A stretch of 11,759 nt of DNA from Burkholderiales bacterium (lineage in GTDB: Bacteria; Pseudomonadota; Gammaproteobacteria; Burkholderiales; Burkholderiaceae_B): contig SXZD01000285.1 in the NCBI GenBank assembly GCA_005788065.1, positions 1-11,759 of the forward strand, given 5' to 3'. Position 1 is the first letter of the stretch. Each line of letters opens with the position of its first letter. Below the pieces are notes generated by a model. That model saw only the letters and a program-made list of their open reading frames with translations, was not told the DNA's origin and did no database searches. Shown here piece by piece: positions 1 through 6,304 of the stretch. Made by a program: the position numbers and the translations under genes.

Positions 1-956
1 GAACGGGTGACCAGACCACGCAGACTCCGTTTACCACTCAGAGTATTCAGGCCATGCTGGGGCAGCTCGGTGTCACATTGCCACCCGAGACGCGTCTGCA
101 GTTAAAGAACGTGGCTGCCGTGGTGGTGACAGCGCAACTGCCAGCGTTTACCAAACCTGGGCAGACGCTGGATGTGACGGTGTCGTCCATCGGTAACGCC
201 AAAAGTTTGCGTGGCGGCACTCTGGTGATGACACCACTCAAAGGCGGTGATGGTCAGGTGTATGCCGTCGCACAGGGTAATTTGATCGTGGGCGGCGCAG
301 GCGCCAGTGCCGGTGGCAGCAAGACCACCATCAATCATCTGTCGGCTGGTCGTATCCCCAACGGTGGCACGGTTGAGCGCGCAGTCATCAGCCCCTTTGC
401 CATGGGCGACCAATTGAGTATTGAACTGAACCACACAGATTTCACCACCACGCGCCGCATGGTGCAGGCCATCAATGCCAAGTTTGGAGAAGGAGTTGCA
501 CGCTCGGTGGATGGTCGTCAGGTTGAAGTGATGGCGCCGACCGATCCCGACCAGCGTGTGGCTTTCGTATCCGAACTGGAACAGTTGCAGATTGATCGTA
601 CGGATGCACCTGCAAAAGTCATCGTCAATGCGCGTACCGGTTCGGTGGTCATGAACAAGGCAGTCAAGTTGCTGCCCTGCGCGATTGCGCACGGCAACCT
701 GACCATTCAGGTGGTCAGTACACCGCTGGTATCCCAGCCCAATTCATTCGGTCAGGGTGAAACTGTGGTGGCAGAAAAAGCGGATATCTCCATCAAGCAG
801 GATGGCGGACAACTGATGGAGTTGAAAGAATCCGCCAATCTGTCTGATGTGGTCAAAGCACTGAACAGCATGGGCGCGAACCCCACTGATTTGGTGTCGA
901 TACTGCAGGCCTTGCAGCAGGCTGGTGCCCTGCGCGCCGAACTGGAGGTGATCTGA
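1..956 (+). CDS. flgI: Flagellar P-ring protein FlgI (5'-truncated by window edge)
   Basis: FlgI forms the P ring in the peptidoglycan layer around the distal rod and works as a bushing with the L ring (FlgH). The reading frame is open from the first bases, read from position 3 as TGDQTTQTPFTTQSI, a conserved block that normally lies about 50 residues into FlgI. The signal peptide and first strands are therefore outside the window and about 318 residues are present. The first possible ATG (position 54) is internal, because family-type sequence continues upstream of it. Other FlgI blocks seen are LGVTLPPETRLQLKNVAAVV, the GGTLVMTPLKGGDGQVYAVAQG region, AHGNLTIQV, and a C-terminal segment (LSDVVKALNSMGANPTDLVS) followed by ILQALQQAGALRAELEVI. 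The stop codon shares one base with the flgJ start (TGATG), which suggests translational coupling. Nothing looks broken. Confidence 0.97.
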   Translation, partial: TGDQTTQTPFTTQSIQAMLGQLGVTLPPETRLQLKNVAAVVVTAQLPAFTKPGQTLDVTVSSIGNAKSLRGGTLVMTPLKGGDGQVYAVAQGNLIVGGAGASAGGSKTTINHLSAGRIPNGGTVERAVISPFAMGDQLSIELNHTDFTTTRRMVQAINAKFGEGVARSVDGRQVEVMAPTDPDQRVAFVSELEQLQIDRTDAPAKVIVNARTGSVVMNKAVKLLPCAIAHGNLTIQVVSTPLVSQPNSFGQGETVVAEKADISIKQDGGQLMELKESANLSDVVKALNSMGANPTDLVSILQALQQAGALRAELEVI

Positions 957-1372
957 TGGATGTGGGCTCAGCCAGCAGCAGTGCACAACTGACCAGCGGA
1001 TTGGCTCTGGATGCCCAGGGCCTTTCGCGCTTGAAGCGTGCAGCCGGTGCGCAGGCCGGGTCGGCAGACCAAGAGCGCGCCATCAAGGAATCCGCGCGTC
1101 AGGTTGAAGCGATGTTTGTGATGCAGTTGATGAAAAGCATGCGTTCAACCCGCATGGACAGTGGTCTTTTGCAGAACCACAGCAACGAACACTATGAGGT
1201 GATGTTAGAGCAGCAGCGTGCGCAAGCCATTTCAGCCCGGGGTCTGGGACTGTCCAATGTGATTGCAAAACAGCTGCAAACCATGAGCCAGCCCAAGACG
1301 TCTGAAGACGCGCAGGCTGCCACAGCACAGAGGGAAACGAAATGGTCAGCTCCGTCTTCAACATTGCCGTAA
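956..1372 (+). CDS. flgJ: Rod-binding protein FlgJ, single-domain form without muramidase domain
   Basis: FlgJ caps the growing flagellar rod in the periplasm. This 138-residue product carries the rod-binding domain at about residues 42-108, including RQVEAMFVMQLMKSMR, a short NHSNEHYEVMLEQQRAQ helix and the GLGLSNVIAKQL motif. Nothing follows except a short polar tail. Many beta- and gammaproteobacterial FlgJ proteins are about 300 residues long, with a C-terminal peptidoglycan hydrolase (glucosaminidase) domain; that half is absent here. The start is secure: ATG shares its A with the flgI stop, and a GGAGG at 944-948 lies 7 bases upstream. The last 31 bases overlap the start of flgK in another frame, so the final ten or so residues (WSAPSSTLP) are probably not under FlgJ-specific constraint. 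The hole in the cell wall for the rod would have to be made by a separate lytic enzyme elsewhere in the genome. Confidence 0.93.
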   Translation: MDVGSASSSAQLTSGLALDAQGLSRLKRAAGAQAGSADQERAIKESARQVEAMFVMQLMKSMRSTRMDSGLLQNHSNEHYEVMLEQQRAQAISARGLGLSNVIAKQLQTMSQPKTSEDAQAATAQRETKWSAPSSTLP

Positions 1373-3036
1373 CCGGTCTGACGACCGCACAGGCGGGTCT
1401 GTCCGCCATATCGAACAACATCAGCAATGCGGGTACCAAAGGGTATTCGAGGCAGGACATCGTTCAGGTTGAAGCCAGCGGCGTACAGACGCGCCTGGGT
1501 TACCTGGGCAATGGCGCAGAGCTTGAGGATATTCGTCGGGCCAGTTCTGATTTCTTGAACACCCGCCTGAATGAGGCGCTTTCGGTCGAGAGTTATTTCA
1601 AGACGTATAACGAACAGATCAGCCAGATTGACGGAGTACTGAGTGACGACGTCAATGGTGTGGCATCAGGTCTGACCGGTTTTTTCACGGCGATTCAGGA
1701 TCTGACCACACGCCCTGGCGATCTGGCCACGCGCGAAAGTGTGATCACCGCAGCCACGACGGTAGCCGGTCGCATTAACAGCGTCAACACCGCAATGGAC
1801 CGCATACGCGACGATATCAACGGCAAGCTGCAAGGTGCGATGGATGCGGTCAATGGCATTACGCGTCAGTTGGCCGACCTGAACGTGCAGATCACCGAAG
1901 CATCCAACCGTGGCGGTAAAGGTGCGACCCCCAATGACCTGTTGGACCGTCGCGACGGCCTGCTGCGCGAGCTCTCCGAGTTTGTGTCCAACACCGTGGT
2001 GAACAACGGCGACAACACCATCAACGTCTACATGAAAAGCGGCCAGCCGCTGGTCAGTAAAACCAAGTCGTCAGAGTTAAGTGCATTGCGCGACAACTTT
2101 GACCCGCTGACCATACAGATCGGCATGAAAGTGGGCAAAGACGAAAACGGCGCAGACCGCACGGTACGCTTTGATGCCACTGCGCTGGGACGCGGCAAGA
2201 TTGCAGGCCTGCTGGCCATGCGCGACACCGATCTGGTGCAGTATCGCAATATCGTGGGTGTGGTTGGAGGGCAGTTTGCAGAGCGTATCAACAATCTGCA
2301 GAAAGAGGGGTTCGATCTCAACGGTACAGCGGGCGTGAACATGTTCACGTTCAATACCTCACTGGCATCCCGTTCCTCCGCGAACGCAAGCAGTGCCAGC
2401 GTCAACATCACCAACGTGGACTTTGCCAAGGTCAAGTCCAACGACTATGAGCTGTTCAATGATGGTGGGACACTCAAGTATCGTGTCGCCAATTCGCGCA
2501 GCCCTTATGCGGAGGCCACGCTGGTCAGCTCCGGCGATCCTGCTACCTACAAGATAGGTGAGGAGTTTACGTTTACGCTCAGCGGTGCTTCGCAAAGTGG
2601 TGACCGCTTCCTTTTGCAACCGGTCAATGATGTGGCCCGCACGCTGCGTCTGAACCTGTCGGGTGCATCCGAAGTGGCTGCAGGCAGAACGGCAGGCGCA
2701 CGCGGCGATGCCAGCAACCTGCAGCGCATGGCCTTGCTGCAGACCAGCACCGTCAGAAACTCCGCGTTCGGTGCCGAGCAGGACGTCACGATCACATCGG
2801 CATTCAATCAGTTGGTATCGCGCGTAGGCAACCGCGGACGTGAGATTGCAGAGGCGGCTACCACCAGCACCGCCGTGCGCGAGGGCGCAGAGGCACAGCA
2901 GCAGGATCTCTCGGGTGTGAACCTGGATGAAGAGGCGGCCAATCTGCTGAAGTACCAACAGGCTTATCAGGCTGCAGGCCAGGTCATTGCCATGAGCAAG
3001 AACCTGTTTGATTCACTGCTCAATGCAATCGGTTGA
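1342..3036 (+). CDS. flgK: Flagellar hook-associated protein 1 FlgK
   Basis: FlgK (HAP1) is secreted through the flagellar export apparatus and forms the first junction layer between hook and filament. The 564-residue product is within the usual family length. The N-terminal rod/hook/filament signature is clear: FNIAVTGLTTAQAGLSAISN, then NISNAGTKGYSRQ. The central part is variable, as expected. The C-terminal helix is typical (NLDEEAANLLKYQQAYQAAG followed by QVIAMSKNLFDSLLNAIG) and would form the coiled D0 domain with the N terminus. The start at 1342 is supported by a GAGGG at 1330-1334 and by alignment of the N terminus with the family, even though it lies inside the end of flgJ. The gene ends in two tandem in-frame stops (TGA TAG, 3034-3039), 12 bases before the flgL start. 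Confidence 0.97.
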   Translation: MVSSVFNIAVTGLTTAQAGLSAISNNISNAGTKGYSRQDIVQVEASGVQTRLGYLGNGAELEDIRRASSDFLNTRLNEALSVESYFKTYNEQISQIDGVLSDDVNGVASGLTGFFTAIQDLTTRPGDLATRESVITAATTVAGRINSVNTAMDRIRDDINGKLQGAMDAVNGITRQLADLNVQITEASNRGGKGATPNDLLDRRDGLLRELSEFVSNTVVNNGDNTINVYMKSGQPLVSKTKSSELSALRDNFDPLTIQIGMKVGKDENGADRTVRFDATALGRGKIAGLLAMRDTDLVQYRNIVGVVGGQFAERINNLQKEGFDLNGTAGVNMFTFNTSLASRSSANASSASVNITNVDFAKVKSNDYELFNDGGTLKYRVANSRSPYAEATLVSSGDPATYKIGEEFTFTLSGASQSGDRFLLQPVNDVARTLRLNLSGASEVAAGRTAGARGDASNLQRMALLQTSTVRNSAFGAEQDVTITSAFNQLVSRVGNRGREIAEAATTSTAVREGAEAQQQDLSGVNLDEEAANLLKYQQAYQAAGQVIAMSKNLFDSLLNAIG

Positions 3037-3037
3037 T

Positions 3038-3042
3038 AGGGG
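3038..3042 (+). promoter_or_regulatory. Shine-Dalgarno of flgL (fixes the start codon)
   Basis: AGGGG lies six bases before the ATG at 3049. An in-frame TTG at 3043 would directly abut this site and is therefore unlikely to be the start. The ATG choice also gives MRVSTNMFF, the usual FlgL beginning. Confidence 0.75.
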
Positions 3043-3048
3043 TTGATC

Positions 3049-4008
3049 ATGCGTGTCAGCACCAATATGTTCTTCAGTAAAAATCTGGACAACGTACTGA
3101 AGCAGCAAAATGAAATTCTCAACCTGCAATCGCAGATGGCCACGGGCCTGCGAGTCAACAAGGCATCTGACGATCCGTTTGCGAAGACAACGTTTCTGGC
3201 GTCCAACGAAGCACTGGTGATGACCAACCAGTTTCAGCGCAACATCGACTATGCACAGTCGCGCGGCAAACTGATCGATACCAGTATCGGTGCGATGACT
3301 GATGTCATGACCAACGTTAAAGAGCGCATGATACAGGCGGCCAACGATACGCTGTCTGCTGCGGACCGTCGCAATATTGCGGCAGAGTTGCGCGTAAACC
3401 TGCAGCAGTTGCTCAATACAGCCAACGTGCGCGACGAGACAGGTCGCTTCGTGTTTGCCGGCATCACCGATGATACGCCGGCATTCAATGTGGAAGGCCA
3501 ACCGGTGAACAACGATCCTGCCGCACTGAACGACCTTTACAAATTTACCGGCAGCGAGTCGGTCAATGAACTGCAGATCTCGCGCGAGATCAAGATTCCG
3601 ATTGATGTCAGCGGCAAGGAGTTGCTGACACTGGAAGACGGCGATCCCGCTACGTCCTATTTTTCATTGTTGCAACAGACCATTGATGTTCTGGAAGGCA
3701 ATACGTTTTCAGGGTCGCCGGTGCAGACAGCCAAAAACGCGATGGATGTTCTGGGATCGAAAATGGATGAAATTTTCGACAAGACGCTGGTGGCCAGAAC
3801 CCGCGTGGGGGCTCGTTTGCGACAGGTTGAGGAAACCCAGTTGGCCAATCTGACATTGGCTACGCAATACGAGATGACCAGCGGCAAGGCGGTGGGTGTT
3901 GACTTCACCAAGTCGGTATCCGAAATTGCCCGCATGCAGTTATCGCTGGAGGCAGCGCAGCGGGCGTATTCACAGTTCTCGAAACTGTCGGTGTTCAACT
4001 TCCTCTGA
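3049..4008 (+). CDS. flgL: Flagellar hook-associated protein 3 FlgL
   Basis: FlgL (HAP3) forms the second junction layer between FlgK and the flagellin filament and is exported by the flagellar type III apparatus. The product is 319 residues from the preferred ATG. The flagellin-like N-terminal helix region is plain (MRVSTNMFF, then LNLQSQMATGLRVNKASDDP). It is followed by a helical D1 part with RMIQAANDTLSAADRRNIA and TGRFVFAG, the FlgL/flagellin block. The C-terminal helix is SEIARMQLSLEAAQRAYSQF and the protein ends SVFNFL. It is the last gene of the flagellar run in this window; what follows is on the opposite strand. The TGA stop sits directly beside the A-rich bases that form the U-tract of the opposing operon's terminator. 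No plus-strand terminator with a T-run is seen after the gene. Confidence 0.97.
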   Translation: MRVSTNMFFSKNLDNVLKQQNEILNLQSQMATGLRVNKASDDPFAKTTFLASNEALVMTNQFQRNIDYAQSRGKLIDTSIGAMTDVMTNVKERMIQAANDTLSAADRRNIAAELRVNLQQLLNTANVRDETGRFVFAGITDDTPAFNVEGQPVNNDPAALNDLYKFTGSESVNELQISREIKIPIDVSGKELLTLEDGDPATSYFSLLQQTIDVLEGNTFSGSPVQTAKNAMDVLGSKMDEIFDKTLVARTRVGARLRQVEETQLANLTLATQYEMTSGKAVGVDFTKSVSEIARMQLSLEAAQRAYSQFSKLSVFNFL

Positions 4009-4065
4009 AAAAGAAAACGGGGTCGGGATGCATTTCCGGATTCCGAAAACTCACACCGACCCCGT
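4007..4065 (-). terminator. Intrinsic terminator of the minus-strand signalling operon (nested hairpin)
   Basis: Ten perfectly paired bases (ACGGGGTCGG at 4017-4026 with CCGACCCCGT at 4056-4065) enclose a second, inner hairpin (4033-4039 with 4043-4049, three-base loop). The inner hairpin pairs fully only in the minus-strand RNA, where the non-Watson-Crick position is a G-U pair; in the plus-strand RNA it is a C-A mismatch. Read on the minus strand, the stem is followed by TTTTCTTTTTC (4017 down to 4007), a U-rich tract. On the plus strand no T-run follows. It therefore fits termination after the response regulator (stop at 4102) rather than after flgL. Some bidirectional use is possible. Confidence 0.72.
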
Positions 4066-4101
4066 GCTCCGGGTTCTCTGGGGCCAACAGCCGCCCTGGT
4101 C

Positions 4102-4734
4102 TTATTCCACCAAGCCGTGCTTCAGTGCGTAATGCGTCAGCTCCGCATTGTTTTTCATTTTCATCTTCTCCATGATGCGGGCGCGATAGACGCTCACTGT
4201 TTTCGGAGACAGATTGAGTTCTTCTGCAATCTCGGACAATTTACGGCCCGATGCAATCAACCGTATGGTCTGGAATTCGCGGTCGGAGAGTGTGGAGTGC
4301 AGCGGTTTGTCAGTGTCGTCCGTCAGGTGGCTGGCCAATGACTCGGCCAATTCTGCCGTGATGTAACGACGACCTGACGAGATCGTCTGTATGGCGTCCA
4401 CCAGTCGCTCTGGTGCGCTGTTTTTGGTGAGGTAACCGGACGCACCGGCTTTCAGTGCTCTCACGGCATATTGGTCTTCCGGGTGCATGGAGAGCATCAG
4501 CACCGCCAGTTTGGGTTTTTCGCCCTTGACGATTTTGAGCACATCCACACCGTTTTTGCCCGGCATGGTGATGTCCATCACCAGTACGTCCAGGTCGTTG
4601 GCGCGTACGGCCTTCATGATGGCAGGGTAGTCGTCTGCCTCGGCCACGACCTGTATGAAACCTGTCTCCTCCAGCAACTGGCGCAGCCCTTTGCGCACGA
4701 TTGCATGGTCATCTGCAAGCATGACCTTGATCAT
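4102..4734 (-). CDS. NarL/FixJ-family response regulator (REC + LuxR-type HTH)
   Basis: This is a two-component transcription factor of 210 residues. The receiver domain (about 1-120) has the acidic pair D8-D9, phospho-acceptor D54 in VMDITMPG, S82 and K104 (GYLTKN), so it looks phosphorylatable. The LuxR-type helix-turn-helix occupies about 149-208 (LSDREFQTIRLIASGRKLSE, then NLSPKTVSVYRARIMEKM). It is the last gene of the operon. It starts 21 bases after the histidine kinase stop and has an AGGA Shine-Dalgarno (4741-4744) six bases before its ATG. The obvious partner is the HisKA_3-type kinase encoded just upstream, since that kinase class normally pairs with NarL-type regulators. Its targets cannot be told from the sequence; the flagellar genes next to it are candidates by position only. 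It resembles UvrY/GacA-like regulators in general layout, but I do not assign it to that system. Confidence 0.93.
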   Translation of the reverse strand: MIKVMLADDHAIVRKGLRQLLEETGFIQVVAEADDYPAIMKAVRANDLDVLVMDITMPGKNGVDVLKIVKGEKPKLAVLMLSMHPEDQYAVRALKAGASGYLTKNSAPERLVDAIQTISSGRRYITAELAESLASHLTDDTDKPLHSTLSDREFQTIRLIASGRKLSEIAEELNLSPKTVSVYRARIMEKMKMKNNAELTHYALKHGLVE

Positions 4735-4755
4735 TGTTGTTCCTGTTCCAGCCTG

Positions 4756-6303
4756 TTATTCGAAATCGGGTGTACTGGTGCCGCTGCCCGCGTCGCCTGC
4801 GCCGGCACCGCCCGAACGCGGAATGCTCAGCATCAGCGTGGTGCCCTTGCCGCGACCGCTGTTGATGTCCAGCCAGCCACCGAGCGATTGTGCCCGCTCT
4901 TTCATACCCCTTACACCGAAAGACGTTTTTTTCTGGAGGTCTGTCGGGTCGATTCCGACACCATCATCCTGAACTTCCAGGGTGATGTTTTCATCATCGG
5001 CAAACAATTCTACGCAGACTTTGCTGGCTTGTGCATATTTCAGCACATTGGTGAGTGACTCCTGCAACACGCGGAACACGGCGGTGGATACCTGCGGCGG
5101 CAGCTCCACGTCCTCCACATTGCATGTCAGCACGGCATCGAGCTCGGTGCGTTTCTGAAAATCCGCAATCTGCCATTCCAGTGCTGGTATCAGACCGTAG
5201 TCCAGAATACCCGGACGCAGGTCTCTGGCGATGCGCTGGCTGGCCGCCACGGTGTGGTCTATCAGGTCCAGCATGTCCACCAGACGTTCGGCCATCTGTG
5301 GTTCCTCGCCGTGTCGCTTGCGTATCCAGGCAATGTCGGCTTTCAGCTTGGTGAGCGTGCCGCCGATGTCGTCGTGGATTTCGCGGGCAATCGCGCCGCG
5401 TTCGTCTTCCCGGCGACGCTCAAACACCTCGGTGACGTGGCGAACCTCGTCACGCGATGCTTCCAGTTCGGCTTCAGCCGATTTCTGGCGGCTGATATCC
5501 AGCAGTACGCCATCCCAGATGGTGGTCTGCCGGGAGCTGCGGCTGTTGCGACGCGCATTGAGCATCATCCAGCGCGGTACCTTGCCGTCTGCCTGCCGCA
5601 AGCGGCCTTCCCAGTGTATGGAGTCTGCACTGGCACCGTCTTCGAACAGGTGTTCGCGCAACTGCGCGGCATCGGCGGCCAGGAACTGCTCAAGCAGCAG
5701 CCCCGGCGCTTCTTGAAAGCGACTGCTGGCGATGCCGAACACATGGAGAGCCGCTTCGCTGACGATGGGAGTGGACAGGTCGCCGCTATCGCTTTCATGG
5801 CGTATCTGCACGATGACGCCCGGTATGTTGCTGGCGATGGCGGCCAGACGTTCCTCGGATACCCGTTGCTCGGCCAGCGCGCGGCGCTTGGCTTTTTTCT
5901 CGTCGGCAGCGCGCAGGCTGCGTTCAATGGCCGGTACCAAACGGCGCAGGTTGTCCTTCATCAGGTAGTCGTCTGCGCCACTGCGCATGGCCTCGACGGC
6001 AATGTCCTCGCCGATGGCGCCCGAGACGATCAGGAAGGGCAGATCCGGGTCTTGTGCGCGCACAATGTCCAGCGCTTCATCCGAGCTGAAGCCGGGCAGG
6101 CGGTGGTCAGAGATGACCAGGTCCCAGGTCTGGGAGTCCAGCGCATCACGCAGGCCCGGGCGGTCTTCCACCCGATGTGCCTGAACAGTGCCGGGCAGAT
6201 CCTTGAGCCGGTAAATCAACAGGTCAAAGTCGGTTTCGTTGTCTTCTACCACCAGCAATTTGAGCGGGCGCATGAGGGCGTCCGCGCTTGTGTCCGTGCT
6301 CAT
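4756..6303 (-). CDS. Cytoplasmic hybrid histidine kinase, REC-PAS-HisKA_3-HATPase
   Basis: The 515-residue protein is a NarX/DegS-type kinase with its own N-terminal receiver. Domain order is: receiver at about 15-130 (E20-D21 acidic pair, phospho-acceptor D66 in VISDHRLPGF, K116 in YLMKDN); a short helical linker; a PAS/PAC sensor at about 145-272; the HisKA_3 dimerisation helix with phospho-histidine H310 in the AREIHDDIGGTLTKLK motif; and a HATPase_c domain at about 400-495 (N-box QESLTNVLKYA, G1 DDGVGID, G2 GVRGMKER). There is no signal peptide or membrane segment, so it acts in the cytoplasm. The signal is either a ligand of the PAS domain or phosphate passed to D66. The C-terminal tail (about 497-515) is rich in Gly, Ala and Ser and looks disordered. 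The start ATG lies one base after the stop of the upstream EAL gene (TGA-C-ATG), so translation is probably coupled. A second ATG at codon 11 is a less likely alternative. Confidence 0.92.
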   Translation of the reverse strand: MSTDTSADALMRPLKLLVVEDNETDFDLLIYRLKDLPGTVQAHRVEDRPGLRDALDSQTWDLVISDHRLPGFSSDEALDIVRAQDPDLPFLIVSGAIGEDIAVEAMRSGADDYLMKDNLRRLVPAIERSLRAADEKKAKRRALAEQRVSEERLAAIASNIPGVIVQIRHESDSGDLSTPIVSEAALHVFGIASSRFQEAPGLLLEQFLAADAAQLREHLFEDGASADSIHWEGRLRQADGKVPRWMMLNARRNSRSSRQTTIWDGVLLDISRQKSAEAELEASRDEVRHVTEVFERRREDERGAIAREIHDDIGGTLTKLKADIAWIRKRHGEEPQMAERLVDMLDLIDHTVAASQRIARDLRPGILDYGLIPALEWQIADFQKRTELDAVLTCNVEDVELPPQVSTAVFRVLQESLTNVLKYAQASKVCVELFADDENITLEVQDDGVGIDPTDLQKKTSFGVRGMKERAQSLGGWLDINSGRGKGTTLMLSIPRSGGAGAGDAGSGTSTPDFE

Positions 6304-6304
6304 G

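Noticed and set aside
1261..1372. Frameshift in flgJ hiding a C-terminal muramidase domain
   Set aside because: flgK starts at 1342 and continues without a gap, so there is no room for a further 150-residue domain in any frame.
3043..3048. TTG start for flgL, two codons upstream
   Set aside because: It directly abuts the Shine-Dalgarno, and the ATG at 3049 gives the standard FlgL N terminus.
4009..4101. Small gene in the gap after flgL
   Set aside because: The gap is occupied by the terminator hairpin and a short tail. No start with a ribosome site gives a plausible peptide.
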